Assembly: GCF_012927345.1 (NCBI RefSeq)
Contig: NZ_JABBGJ010000024.1
Span: 1 to 64,000 of the forward strand
DNA length: 64,000 nt
DNA from: Paraburkholderia polaris
GTDB lineage: Bacteria; Pseudomonadota; Gammaproteobacteria; Burkholderiales; Burkholderiaceae
Direction: 5' to 3'
Positions 1 to 8,525 of this stretch are shown one piece after another. The stretch's first letter is position 1. Every line of letters begins with the position of its first letter. The position numbers and the translations under genes were made by a program. The notes below the pieces were generated by a model. The model was not told the origin of the DNA, searched no databases, and worked only from the letters and a program-made list of their open reading frames with translations.

Positions 1-299
1 CGGGTTCGATCAACCCGCACACGCACTTCACGGCTGAAGTGTACGTGCTGAGCAAGGACGAAGGTGGTCGTCACACGCCGTTCTTCAACAACTATCGTCC
101 GCAGTTCTACTTCCGTACGACGGACGTGACGGGCTCGATCGAGTTGCCGAAGGACAAGGAAATGGTCATGCCGGGCGACAACGTGTCGATCACGGTGAAG
201 TTGATCAACCCGATCGCGATGGAAGAAGGTCTGCGCTTCGCAATCCGCGAAGGCGGCCGTACGGTCGGCGCAGGTGTGGTTGCTAAGATTCTCGAGTAA
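1..299 (+). CDS. tuf: Elongation factor Tu, C-terminal fragment (5' end outside window)
   Basis: EF-Tu carries aminoacyl-tRNA to the ribosomal A site as a GTP complex. Only about 98 C-terminal residues are present. The reading frame is open from base 3 and ends at TAA 297-299. The segment covers the end of domain 2 and domain 3, with the conserved stretches PHTHFTAEVYVL, GGRHTPFFNNYRPQFY and GRTVGAGVVAKILE. Its place just before rpsJ fits the end of a str operon (rpsL-rpsG-fusA-tuf). The truncation is only the window edge. Confidence 0.97.
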   Translation, partial: GSINPHTHFTAEVYVLSKDEGGRHTPFFNNYRPQFYFRTTDVTGSIELPKDKEMVMPGDNVSITVKLINPIAMEEGLRFAIREGGRTVGAGVVAKILE

Positions 300-333
300 A
301 ATCGCGGGTTGAAGTTGCAGTAAGTGGTGCCCG

Positions 334-368
334 GAGCCGGGCGCCAGCCCACAGCGGGTGCCCGGCTC
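334..368 (+). promoter_or_regulatory. Stem-loop between tuf and rpsJ
   Basis: A perfect 9-bp inverted repeat, GAGCCGGGC (334-342) and GCCCGGCTC (360-368), with a 17-nt loop. It is followed by TACGTTCTTTTA, which is only moderately T-rich. It could be a weak terminator of the str operon, an attenuator of the S10 operon, or a processing site. The sequence alone does not decide between these. Confidence 0.5.
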
Positions 369-425
369 TACGTTCTTTTACTATCTGGCGGCGCAATACC
401 GCCTCGCTCTTTCCAAGGAATTGTC

Positions 426-737
426 ATGCAGAACCAGAAAATCCGCATTCGCCTGAAGGCTTTCGACTATCGCCTGATCGATCAATCGGCAGCTGAAATC
501 GTCGACACGGCAAAGCGGACTGGCGCAATCGTTCGTGGTCCGGTGCCCCTGCCGACCCGCATTCAACGTTTCGACATCCTGCGTTCGCCGCACGTCAACA
601 AGACGTCGCGCGATCAGCTCGAAATCCGTACGCACCAACGCCTGATGGACATCGTCGACCCGACGGACAAGACCGTTGACGCACTGATGAAGCTGGACCT
701 GCCGGCTGGCGTGGACGTGGAAATCAAGCTCCAATAA
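426..737 (+). CDS. rpsJ: 30S ribosomal protein S10
   Basis: S10 is a 30S head protein and also the NusE partner of NusB in antitermination. The product is 103 residues, the usual length for proteobacteria, and begins MQNQKIRIRLKAFDYRLID. An AAGGAA-like ribosome site (about 415-420) precedes the ATG. It is the first gene of the S10 cluster and is separated from tuf by 126 bp containing a stem-loop. The 200-bp gap to rplC is long for this operon and holds a promoter-like sequence. Confidence 0.98.
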   Translation: MQNQKIRIRLKAFDYRLIDQSAAEIVDTAKRTGAIVRGPVPLPTRIQRFDILRSPHVNKTSRDQLEIRTHQRLMDIVDPTDKTVDALMKLDLPAGVDVEIKLQ

Positions 738-787
738 GGCTTCCAGAGGTTGTCCAGCGTGCCGGGCAACGCTAAGTCATTGATTGC

Positions 788-816
788 TTGCGGAAAACGA
801 AAAGCCTCGCTACAAT
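788..816 (+). promoter_or_regulatory. Candidate sigma-70 promoter upstream of rplC
   Basis: A -35-like TTGCGG (788-793), a 17-nt spacer and a -10-like TACAAT (811-816). An inverted repeat, CGAAAAGCC (798-806) with GGCTTTTCG (821-829), brackets the -10 box. The start point would fall near 823, about 125 nt before the rplC ATG. The match is by eye only. Confidence 0.5.
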
Positions 817-949
817 AGTGGGCTTTTCGCGCATTTGCGCAAAAAAGTCGGTGTGCTGCAGCATGGTTTCATCCGAAGCGCATGCCCGAAACGGCACCGG
901 CATTTTGTAAATTAGCCCCGACCAATCGCAGTCGGGAATGGAGAAAACG

Positions 950-1609
950 ATGAGCCTTGGACTCGTAGGTCGCAAGGTTGGCATGACCCGTATCTTCACG
1001 GCAGAAGGGGATTCGATTCCCGTTACCGTGCTGGACGTGTCCGACAACCGCGTGACGCAGATCAAGACTGTTGAAACCGACGGCTACACAGCCGTGCAGG
1101 TTGCATTCGGTACGCGCCGTGCATCGCGTGTGACGAAGCCGTTGGCCGGTCATCTCGCCAAAGCCGGTGTTCAAGCCGGTGAAATCCTCAAAGAATTCCA
1201 GATCGATGCTGCCAAGGCTGCCGAGTTGTCGAACGGCACCGTGGTCGGTCCCGACCTGTTCGAAGTAGGCCAGAAGGTCGACGTGCAAGGCGTGTCGATC
1301 GGTAAGGGCTACGCCGGTACTATCAAGCGTTACAACTTCGCATCCGGCCGTGCATCGCACGGTAACTCGCGCTCGCACAACGTGCCGGGTTCGATCGGTA
1401 TGGCGCAGGATCCGGGTCGTGTTTTCCCGGGTAAGCGCATGACCGGTCACATGGGTGACGATACGGTAACCGTGCAAAACCTCGAAATCGCTCGTATCGA
1501 CGCTGACCGCAAGCTGTTGCTGGTCAAGGGCGCCGTTCCGGGTGCGAAGGGTGGCAAGGTATTCGTTACGCCGGCCGTGAAGACGCGTGCCGTGAAAGGA
1601 GCGAAATAA
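950..1609 (+). CDS. rplC: 50S ribosomal protein L3
   Basis: L3 is an early-assembly 23S rRNA-binding protein near the peptidyl transferase centre. The start at 950 gives MSLGLVGRKVGMTRIF and 219 residues. An upstream in-frame ATG at 938 is less likely, because the GGAG at 940-943 suits the start at 950. The loop MAQDPGRVFPGKRMTGHMG keeps a glutamine in the region methylated by PrmB in E. coli. The stop overlaps the rplD start (TAATG), which points to translational coupling. Confidence 0.97.
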   Translation: MSLGLVGRKVGMTRIFTAEGDSIPVTVLDVSDNRVTQIKTVETDGYTAVQVAFGTRRASRVTKPLAGHLAKAGVQAGEILKEFQIDAAKAAELSNGTVVGPDLFEVGQKVDVQGVSIGKGYAGTIKRYNFASGRASHGNSRSHNVPGSIGMAQDPGRVFPGKRMTGHMGDDTVTVQNLEIARIDADRKLLLVKGAVPGAKGGKVFVTPAVKTRAVKGAK

Positions 1610-2229
1610 TGGAACTTAAGCTCCTGAATGCCAATGGTCAGGAAGGTGCAGGCGTTAGCGCGTCGGACGTAGTGTTCGGCCGCGATTACAACGAAGCCCT
1701 GATTCACCAGGTTGTGGTGGCGTATCAAGCGAATGCCCGTAGCGGTAACCGCGCGCAGAAGGACCGTGAGCAAGTCAAGCACACGACCAAGAAGCCGTGG
1801 CGCCAGAAGGGTACGGGCCGCGCCCGTGCCGGTATGTCGTCGAGCCCGTTGTGGCGCGGCGGTGGCCGGATCTTCCCGAATTCGCCGGAAGAAAACTTTT
1901 CGCACAAGGTCAACAAGAAGATGCATCGCGCAGGTCTCTGCTCGATCTTTTCGCAGCTGGCTCGCGAAGGCCGCATCTCGGTGGTTGACGAGCTGACGCT
2001 CGAGGCGCCGAAGACGAAGCTGCTGGCCGAAAAATTCAAGGCGATGGGTCTCGACTCCGTGCTGGTGATTACCGACACGGTTGACGAAAACCTGTACCTC
2101 GCGTCGCGCAACCTCGCCCATGTGGCAGTTGTCGAGCCGCGTTACGCCGACCCGCTGTCGCTGATCTACTTCAAGAAGATCCTGATCACGAAGGCTGCGG
2201 TCGCCCAGATCGAGGAGTTGCTGTCATGA
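1609..2229 (+). CDS. rplD: 50S ribosomal protein L4
   Basis: L4 binds 23S rRNA domain I, and its long loop lines the peptide exit tunnel. In E. coli it also represses the S10 operon. The product is 206 residues. The basic tunnel loop is visible as KKPWRQKGTGRARAGM followed by a Gly-rich stretch, at about residues 61-85. The ATG overlaps the rplC stop by one base, and the end overlaps rplW by 4 bp. Whether L4 autoregulation exists here is unknown. Confidence 0.97.
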   Translation: MELKLLNANGQEGAGVSASDVVFGRDYNEALIHQVVVAYQANARSGNRAQKDREQVKHTTKKPWRQKGTGRARAGMSSSPLWRGGGRIFPNSPEENFSHKVNKKMHRAGLCSIFSQLAREGRISVVDELTLEAPKTKLLAEKFKAMGLDSVLVITDTVDENLYLASRNLAHVAVVEPRYADPLSLIYFKKILITKAAVAQIEELLS

Positions 2230-2540
2230 GCGAGATTCGCAAGAACGATCATCGTTTGATGCAGGTCCTGCTCGCGCCGGTGATCTCCGAAAAGGCGACG
2301 CTGGTGGCCGACAAGAACGAGCAAGTTGTGTTCGAAGTCGCGCCCGATGCCACGAAGCAGGAAGTGAAAGCTGCAGTCGAGCTGCTGTTCAAGGTGGAAG
2401 TCAATTCCGTCAACGTGCTGGTCTCGAAGGGCAAAGCCAAGCGCTTTGGCCGCTTCATGGGCAAGCGCAAGGACGTGAAGAAGGCGTACGTCTGCCTGAA
2501 GCCCGGCCAGGAAATCAACTTTGAAGCGGAGGCCAAGTAA
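2226..2540 (+). CDS. rplW: 50S ribosomal protein L23
   Basis: L23 sits at the exit of the peptide tunnel and docks trigger factor and SRP. The product is 104 residues with the family pattern LLAPVISEKAT near the N terminus and a basic loop with KGKAKRFGRFMGKRKD. Its ATGA overlap with rplD and 2-bp spacing to rplB mark tight co-translation. Confidence 0.97.
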   Translation: MSEIRKNDHRLMQVLLAPVISEKATLVADKNEQVVFEVAPDATKQEVKAAVELLFKVEVNSVNVLVSKGKAKRFGRFMGKRKDVKKAYVCLKPGQEINFEAEAK

Positions 2541-2542
2541 TC

Positions 2543-3370
2543 ATGGCAATCGTTAAAGTTAAGCCGACTTCGCCGGGTCGCCGTGCGATGGTCAAGGTGG
2601 TCAACAAGGATCTGCATAAGGGCAAGCCGTTCGCACCGCTGCTCGACTCGCAATCCACGACCGCCGGCCGTAACAACAACGGCCACATCACCACGCGCCA
2701 TAAGGGTGGTGGTCATAAGCATCATTACCGTGTCGTCGATTTCCGTCGCAACAAGGACGGCATTCCGGCGAAGGTCGAACGTCTTGAGTACGATCCGAAC
2801 CGTAGCGCGAACATCGCGCTGGTTCTGTACGCAGACGGCGAGCGCAAGTACATCATCGCTCCGAAGGGGTTGACGGTTGGCCAGCAACTGATGTCGGGTT
2901 CGGAAGCTCCGATCCGCGCAGGTAACACGCTGCCGATCCGCAATATCCCGGTCGGTACGACGATTCACTGCATCGAAATGCTGCCGGGCAAGGGCGCGCA
3001 AATGGCGCGTTCGGCTGGCACGTCGGCGATGTTGCTGGCTCGTGAAGGCATCTACGCACAGGTCCGCCTGCGCTCGGGTGAAATCCGCCGCGTTCACGTT
3101 GAATGCCGCGCGACGATTGGTGAAGTTGGCAACGAAGAGCATAGCCTCCGTCAAATCGGTAAGGCTGGCGCGAATCGCTGGCGCGGTATCCGCCCGACGG
3201 TGCGTGGCGTTGCAATGAACCCGGTCGATCACCCGCACGGCGGTGGTGAAGGCAAGACGGCTGCAGGTCGCGATCCGGTGAGCCCGTGGGGCACGCCTGC
3301 TAAGGGTTATCGCACCCGCAGCAACAAGCGCACGACGAGCATGATCGTCCAGCGCCGTCACAAGCGTTAA
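2543..3370 (+). CDS. rplB: 50S ribosomal protein L2
   Basis: L2 is one of the most conserved 50S proteins and is needed for subunit joining and peptidyl transferase activity. It has 275 residues, the usual length. The C-terminal motif NPVDHPHGGGEGK contains the histidine that corresponds to E. coli His229. The central RSAGTSAMLLAREG segment is also typical. It lies 2 bp after rplW and 10 bp before rpsS. Confidence 0.98.
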   Translation: MAIVKVKPTSPGRRAMVKVVNKDLHKGKPFAPLLDSQSTTAGRNNNGHITTRHKGGGHKHHYRVVDFRRNKDGIPAKVERLEYDPNRSANIALVLYADGERKYIIAPKGLTVGQQLMSGSEAPIRAGNTLPIRNIPVGTTIHCIEMLPGKGAQMARSAGTSAMLLAREGIYAQVRLRSGEIRRVHVECRATIGEVGNEEHSLRQIGKAGANRWRGIRPTVRGVAMNPVDHPHGGGEGKTAAGRDPVSPWGTPAKGYRTRSNKRTTSMIVQRRHKR

Positions 3371-3380
3371 GGAGTAGGCA

Positions 3381-3656
3381 ATGGCACGTTCTGTAAAAAA
3401 AGGTCCGTTCTGCGACGCCCATTTGCTGAAGAAAGTTGAGTCGGCAGCCGCTGCGCGTGACAAGAAGCCGATCAAAACCTGGTCGCGTCGTTCGACGATT
3501 CTGCCGGATTTCATCGGTTTGACGATTGCTGTGCATAACGGCCGTCAACACGTTCCGGTGTACATCTCGGAAAACATGGTCGGCCACAAGCTTGGCGAGT
3601 TTGCATTGACCCGGACGTTCAAGGGTCACGCAGCCGACAAGAAGGCTAAGAAATAA
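3381..3656 (+). CDS. rpsS: 30S ribosomal protein S19
   Basis: S19 is a head protein of the small subunit that forms a heterodimer with S13 near the A-site tRNA. The product is 91 residues and begins MARSVKKGPFCDAHLLKKV. It contains the conserved KTWSRRSTILPDFIG and HKLGEFALTRTF segments. An AAGGAG ribosome site ends 6 bp before the ATG. Confidence 0.98.
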   Translation: MARSVKKGPFCDAHLLKKVESAAAARDKKPIKTWSRRSTILPDFIGLTIAVHNGRQHVPVYISENMVGHKLGEFALTRTFKGHAADKKAKK

Positions 3657-3666
3657 GGGGCTCATG

Positions 3667-3996
3667 ATGGAAGTGAAAGCAATTCATCGCGGTGCCCGCA
3701 TCTCGGCGCAGAAAACGCGCCTTGTGGCTGACCAGATCCGCGGTTTGCCGGTCGACAAGGCGCTGAACGTTCTGACGTTCTCGCCGAAGAAGGCTGCGGG
3801 AATCGTGAAAAAGGTCGTCCTGTCGGCGATCGCGAATGCGGAGCATAACGAAGGCGCCGATATCGACGAGCTCAAAGTTACGAGCATCATGGTCGACAAG
3901 GCTGCCTCGCTGAAGCGTTTTACCGCGCGCGCTAAAGGCCGCGGTAACCGCATCGAGAAGCAATCCTGTCACATCACTGTGACGGTCGGGAATTAA
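3667..3996 (+). CDS. rplV: 50S ribosomal protein L22
   Basis: L22 extends a beta-hairpin into the exit tunnel, where macrolides bind. Two adjacent ATGs exist, at 3664 and 3667. The second is chosen because the AAGGGG site at 3655-3660 is then 6 bp away. This gives 109 residues starting [20 protein letters not shown]. The hairpin region [21 protein letters not shown] is near the C terminus. Confidence 0.96.
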
Positions 3997-4007
3997 GGGG
4001 TCATACG

Positions 4008-4814
4008 ATGGGACAGAAAATTCATCCGACTGGCTTCCGTTTGGCCGTCAGCCGCAATTGGGCGTCGCGTTGGTACGCGAACAACAACAATTTCGCGGCG
4101 ATGTTGCAGGAAGACATCGGTGTTCGTGAATACCTGAAGAAGAAGCTGAAAAACGCTTCGGTTGGTCGCGTCGTTATCGAGCGTCCGGCGAAAAACGCGC
4201 GCATCACGATTTATAGCTCGCGTCCGGGTGTGGTCATCGGTAAGAAGGGCGAGGATATCGAGCTGCTGAAGTCGGAACTGCAACGCCGCATGGGCGTTCC
4301 GGTCCACGTCAACATCGAAGAAATCCGTAAGCCGGAAACCGATGCGCAACTGATCGCCGATTCGATCACGCAACAACTCGAGCGCCGGATTATGTTCCGC
4401 CGCGCAATGAAGCGTGCGATGCAAAACGCCATGCGTCTGGGTGCTCAAGGCATCAAGATCATGAGCGCCGGCCGCCTGAACGGTATTGAAATCGCTCGTA
4501 CGGAATGGTATCGCGAAGGTCGCGTGCCCCTTCATACGCTGCGTGCTGATATCGACTACGCAACTTCGGAAGCGAAGACGACGTACGGCATCATCGGCGT
4601 GAAGGTGTGGGTCTACAAGGGCGACACGCTCGGCCGCAACGACGCACCGGTGGTTGAAGAAGTCGCCGAAGAAAAGCGTCCGCGCCGCAACGCACGCCCG
4701 GGTGGAGATCGCCGTCCGCGTCGCGATGGTGAAGGTGGTGGCCCGGCAGGTGCACGCCGTGGCGCTCCCCGTCGTGCTGGCGGTGCCGGCGACGGCGGGA
4801 AGACTGGAGAATAA
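4008..4814 (+). CDS. rpsC: 30S ribosomal protein S3
   Basis: S3 lines the mRNA entry channel and contributes to ribosomal helicase activity. The product is 268 residues. It has an N-terminal KH domain with [16 protein letters not shown] at about residues 67-82, and the C-terminal S3 domain up to about residue 210. The last 50 residues form a Gly/Arg-rich basic tail absent from the shorter E. coli protein. Tails of this kind are common in betaproteobacteria. It is followed 2 bp later by rplP. Confidence 0.97.
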
Positions 4815-4816
4815 CG

Positions 4817-5233
4817 ATGCTGCAACCGAAACGCAGAAAGTATCGCAAAGAGCAGAAGGGTCGTAACACCGGTATCGCTACCCGCGGCAACGCGGTGTCG
4901 TTCGGTGAGTTCGGCCTGAAGGCTATCGGTCGTGGTCGCTTGACCGCGCGCCAGATTGAAGCGGCACGTCGTGCAATGACGCGTCACATCAAGCGTGGTG
5001 GCCGCATCTGGATCCGCATCTTCCCGGACAAGCCGATCTCGCACAAGCCGGCTGAAGTACGTATGGGTAACGGTAAAGGTAACCCTGAGTACTACGTCGC
5101 GGAGATTCAACCGGGCAAGATGCTGTACGAAATGGACGGCGTAACCGAAGAGCTGGCACGCGAAGCGTTCCGTCTGGCTGCAGCTAAGCTGCCGCTTAAG
5201 ACGACGTTTATCGTGCGTCAGCTCGGCGCCTAA
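4817..5233 (+). CDS. rplP: 50S ribosomal protein L16
   Basis: L16 organises the A-site region of the 50S subunit. The product is 138 residues and starts [17 protein letters not shown]. The [19 protein letters not shown] loop corresponds to the segment whose arginine is hydroxylated in E. coli. It lies 2 bp after rpsC and ends 10 bp before rpmC. Confidence 0.98.
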
Positions 5234-5243
5234 GGAGTAAATG

Positions 5244-5438
5244 ATGAAGGCTTCCGAACTTCACCAGAAAGATCAGGCCGCGCTCAACAAGGAGCTGTCG
5301 GACCTGTTGAAGGCGCAATTCGGCCTGCGCATGCAACTCGCGACCCAGCAGCTCACGAACACGAGCCAGCTAAAGAAGGTTCGTCGCGACATCGCACGTG
5401 TGCGGACCGTCCTGACTGAGAAGGCGAACCAGAAATGA
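5244..5438 (+). CDS. rpmC: 50S ribosomal protein L29
   Basis: L29 is a small helical protein next to L23 at the tunnel exit. Two consecutive ATGs occur, at 5241 and 5244. The second gives the standard 64-residue [18 protein letters not shown] form and a 6-bp spacing from AAGGAG (5232-5237). The stop overlaps the rpsQ start (ATGA). Confidence 0.96.
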
Positions 5439-5707
5439 ACGATAGCGTAAAAACCTCGCTCAAGCGGACGCTGGTCGGCAAGGTCGTCAGCAACAAGATG
5501 GACAAGACGGTCACCGTGCTGGTTGAGCACCGCGTGAAGCACCCGATCTACGGCAAGTACGTTGTGCGTTCGAAGAAGTACCACGCGCACGACGATGCGA
5601 ACACGTACAACGAGGGTGACCTCGTTGAAATCCAGGAAACGCGTCCGATTTCGAAGACGAAAGCTTGGGTTGTGGCTCGCCTGGTCGAGGCTGCTCGCGT
5701 CATCTGA
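5435..5707 (+). CDS. rpsQ: 30S ribosomal protein S17
   Basis: S17 is an OB-fold protein that binds the 5' domain of 16S rRNA. The product is 90 residues. The conserved [16 protein letters not shown] and [18 protein letters not shown] segments are present. It is the last gene of the S10 unit, and a 290-bp gap with a promoter-like sequence follows. Confidence 0.98.
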
Positions 5708-5751
5708 CGCCGCAAAGTTGTAGAAGTAGTTGAAATCGCAGTAAGTTTCGC

Positions 5752-5788
5752 TTGCAAGACCGGGATCATGTGATATGATCTCGGTCTT
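5752..5788 (+). promoter_or_regulatory. Candidate spc-operon promoter inside an inverted repeat
   Basis: TTGCAA (5752-5757), a 16-nt spacer and TATGAT (5774-5779), with TG one base upstream of the -10 (extended -10). The promoter overlaps a 14-bp inverted repeat with a 5-nt loop: 5756-5769 pairs with 5775-5788, with one G.T pair. It lies in the rpsQ-rplN gap, the same place as the spc promoter of E. coli. The transcript would have a leader of about 210 nt before rplN. Confidence 0.65.
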
Positions 5789-5997
5789 CCCTCTTTTATG
5801 GGAGCCCCGTCGCGGGCGAAGTTGGTGGGGGAAGCGGTTCAGGCGCCAGTCTGTTCCGAAGGATTCACCGGATTGCGATGGCGGGTTTCGTTTGCCGTCG
5901 CTGCTGTTCATACCCAAGCAGCCGATTGGCTGACGGGACCAAGACTGACCGGGTACGCCATGGTGGTGTGACCGGATTAAGTTGGGAAAGATAAACC

Positions 5998-6366
5998 ATG
6001 ATCCAGACCGAAACTCGGCTTGAAGTGGCCGACAACACCGGTGCGCGTGAAGTCATGTGCATCAAGGTTCTCGGCGGCTCGAAGCGTCGTTATGCCAGCA
6101 TTGGCGACATCATCAAGGTGACCGTCAAAGAAGCAACGCCGCGCGGGCGCGTGAAGAAAGGCGAAATTTATAACGCCGTGGTGGTTCGCACCGCCAAGGG
6201 CGTGCGTCGTCAAGACGGCTCGCTGATCAAGTTCGATGGCAATGCTGCAGTGCTGTTGAATGCCAAGCTCGAACCTATTGGCACCCGTATTTTCGGGCCT
6301 GTTACGCGCGAGTTGCGCAGCGAACGATTCATGAAGATCGTTTCGTTGGCACCTGAAGTGCTGTAA
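5998..6366 (+). CDS. rplN: 50S ribosomal protein L14
   Basis: L14 forms intersubunit bridges with 16S rRNA and is the binding site of RsfS. The product is 122 residues and begins MIQTETRLEVADNTGAREV. The KGEIYNAVVVRTAKGVRR segment is typical. It opens the spc unit behind a long leader with a promoter candidate. Confidence 0.98.
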   Translation: MIQTETRLEVADNTGAREVMCIKVLGGSKRRYASIGDIIKVTVKEATPRGRVKKGEIYNAVVVRTAKGVRRQDGSLIKFDGNAAVLLNAKLEPIGTRIFGPVTRELRSERFMKIVSLAPEVL

Positions 6367-6375
6367 GGAGTCGCG

Positions 6376-6684
6376 ATGAACAAGATTCGCAAAGGTGACG
6401 AAGTTATCGTCATCACCGGCAAAGATAAAGGCAAGCGCGGCGTCGTGCTGTCCGTAGGCGAAGACAAGGTGATTGTCGAGGGTATCAACCTCGTCAAGAA
6501 GCACGTCAAGCCGAACCCGATGAAGGGTACGACGGGCGGTGTGGAAGCCAAGACGATGCCGCTGCAAATTTCGAACGTCGCATTGGTCGACGCGAATGGC
6601 AAGGCGTCGCGTGTAGGCATCAAGGTCGAAGGAGACAAGAAAGTCCGTTTCCTTAAGACGACCGGTGCTGTGCTGAGCGCCTGA
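6376..6684 (+). CDS. rplX: 50S ribosomal protein L24
   Basis: L24 starts 50S assembly by binding the 5' end of 23S rRNA. The product is 102 residues with an N-terminal KOW motif (GDEVIVITGKDKGKRGVV, residues 6-23) and the downstream HVKPNPMKGTTGGVEAKTM loop. It lies 9 bp after rplN with a TAAGGAG ribosome site. Confidence 0.98.
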   Translation: MNKIRKGDEVIVITGKDKGKRGVVLSVGEDKVIVEGINLVKKHVKPNPMKGTTGGVEAKTMPLQISNVALVDANGKASRVGIKVEGDKKVRFLKTTGAVLSA

Positions 6685-6701
6685 CGCTGCGGAGTAAAAA
6701 A

Positions 6702-7241
6702 ATGGCTCGTTTGCAAGAGTTTTACAAAGAGAAGGTTGTACCCGGCCTCATCGAGAAGTTCGGTTACAAGTCCGTGATGGAAGTGCCGCGCATCACCAAG
6801 ATCACCCTGAACATGGGCCTTGGCGAGGCGGTTGCTGACAAGAAGATCATCGAAAACGCCGTTGGCGACCTGACGAAGATCGCAGGCCAGAAGCCGGTGA
6901 TCACGAAGGCACGCAAGGCAATCGCTGGCTTCAAGATCCGTCAGGGCTATCCGATCGGTGCAATGGTCACGTTGCGTGGTCAGGCAATGTACGAATTTCT
7001 GGACCGTTTCGTGACGGTTGCGCTCCCCCGTGTACGTGACTTCCGTGGCGTGTCGGGTCGTGCGTTCGATGGTCGCGGCAACTACAACATCGGTGTGAAA
7101 GAGCAGATCATTTTCCCCGAAATCGACTACGACAAGATCGACGCACTGCGTGGGCTGAACATCAGCATCACGACAACTGCGAAGACCGACGACGAAGCAA
7201 AGGCTCTGCTCGCCAGCTTCAAGTTCCCGTTCAGAAACTGA
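6702..7241 (+). CDS. rplE: 50S ribosomal protein L5
   Basis: L5 binds 5S rRNA and contacts P-site tRNA. The product is 179 residues. The conserved ITLNMGLGEAVADKK and GRGNYNIGVKEQIIFPEI segments are present. An in-frame ATG follows a GGAG site. The 7-bp spacing to rpsN keeps it in the spc unit. Confidence 0.98.
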   Translation: MARLQEFYKEKVVPGLIEKFGYKSVMEVPRITKITLNMGLGEAVADKKIIENAVGDLTKIAGQKPVITKARKAIAGFKIRQGYPIGAMVTLRGQAMYEFLDRFVTVALPRVRDFRGVSGRAFDGRGNYNIGVKEQIIFPEIDYDKIDALRGLNISITTTAKTDDEAKALLASFKFPFRN

Positions 7242-7248
7242 GGTTACC

Positions 7249-7554
7249 GTGGCTAAACTGGCACTGATCGAACGTGAAAAGAAGCGTGCTCGCCTGGCCG
7301 CTAAGTACGCTCCCAAGCGTGCTGAGCTGAAAGCGATCATCGGCGATATGAGCAAGTCGGACGAAGAGCATTACGCAGCACGTCTGGAACTGCAACAACT
7401 GCCGCGCAACTCTAACCCGACCCGTAAGCGCAATCGTTGCGCAATTACCGGTCGCCCACGTGGCACGTTCCGTAAATTCGGGCTGGCGCGTAACAAGATT
7501 CGCGAAATCGCGTTCCGCGGCGAGATCCCTGGCCTGACCAAGGCGAGCTGGTAA
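7249..7554 (+). CDS. rpsN: 30S ribosomal protein S14 (zinc-independent long form)
   Basis: S14 belongs to the 30S head. The product is 101 residues and lacks paired CxxC motifs, so it is the long zinc-independent type. The family box RNRCAITGRPRGTFRKFG and the end GLTKASW are present. The start is GTG, preceded by GAGG. It lies between rplE and rpsH. Confidence 0.97.
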   Translation: MAKLALIEREKKRARLAAKYAPKRAELKAIIGDMSKSDEEHYAARLELQQLPRNSNPTRKRNRCAITGRPRGTFRKFGLARNKIREIAFRGEIPGLTKASW

Positions 7555-7568
7555 TAGGAGAAACGTAA

Positions 7569-7964
7569 ATGAGCATGAGTGATCCTATCGCCGATATGCT
7601 GACTCGCATCCGCAACGCGCAGATGGTTGAGAAAGTTTCGGTGACAATGCCCTCGTCGAAAGTCAAGGTTGCGATTGCGCAGGTCCTGAAGGACGAAGGC
7701 TATATCGATGATTTCGCAGTGAAGTCCGAAGGTGCGAAGTCTGAATTGAACATCGTGTTGAAGTACTACGCTGGCCGTCCGGTGATCGAGCGCATTGAAC
7801 GCGTTTCGAAGCCTGGTCTGCGTGTGTACCGCGGCCGTAACGACATCCCCGTGGTCATGAATGGCCTCGGCGTGGCAATCGTGTCGACGCCGAAGGGCGT
7901 GATGACGGACCGCAAGGCGCGTGCAACGGGCGTTGGCGGCGAAGTCATCTGCTACGTCGCTTAA
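7569..7964 (+). CDS. rpsH: 30S ribosomal protein S8
   Basis: S8 binds the central domain of 16S rRNA. In E. coli it represses spc-operon translation by binding rplE mRNA. The product is 131 residues, with N-terminal [16 protein letters not shown] and a C-terminal [19 protein letters not shown] signature. Whether the regulatory role is kept cannot be told from this sequence. Confidence 0.98.
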
Positions 7965-7982
7965 GGCCGAAAGGAGAGAAAC

Positions 7983-8513
7983 ATGTCTCGAGTAGGTAAA
8001 AGCCCGATCGCGCTGCAAGGCGCAGAAGTGGCCCTGAGCGACGAACGCATTACCGTCAAGGGTCCGCTGGGTACGATTTCGCAGGCTGCTAACAGCCTCG
8101 TGAAGGTGGTGAACGACAACGGCACGCTGAAGTTCGAGCCGGCTGACGAAAGCCGCGAAGCGAATGCGATGTCGGGCACGATGCGCGCACTGGTTGCGAA
8201 CATGGTGAACGGCGTGACGAAGGGTTTCGAGCGCAAGCTGACGCTGGTTGGCGTCGGTTACCGCGCACAGGCGCAAGGCGACAAGCTGAACCTGTCGCTG
8301 GGTTTCTCGCACCCCGTGGTGCACCAGATGCCGGAAGGCGTCAAGGCTGAAACCCCGACGCAAACCGAAATCGTGATCAAGGGGATCAATAAGCAACAAG
8401 TTGGCCAGGTCGCTGCAGAAGTGCGCGGCTATCGCCCGCCGGAGCCCTATAAGGGCAAGGGTGTGCGTTACGCCAATGAGGTTGTGATCCTCAAAGAAAC
8501 GAAGAAGAAGTAA
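7983..8513 (+). CDS. rplF: 50S ribosomal protein L6
   Basis: L6 lies near the factor-binding centre of the 50S subunit. The product is 176 residues, made of two repeated folds. The C-terminal signature RGYRPPEPYKGKGVRY is present at about residues 151-166. A GGAGAG ribosome site precedes the ATG. Confidence 0.98.
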   Translation: MSRVGKSPIALQGAEVALSDERITVKGPLGTISQAANSLVKVVNDNGTLKFEPADESREANAMSGTMRALVANMVNGVTKGFERKLTLVGVGYRAQAQGDKLNLSLGFSHPVVHQMPEGVKAETPTQTEIVIKGINKQQVGQVAAEVRGYRPPEPYKGKGVRYANEVVILKETKKK

Positions 8514-8525
8514 GGGTGCGCAATC

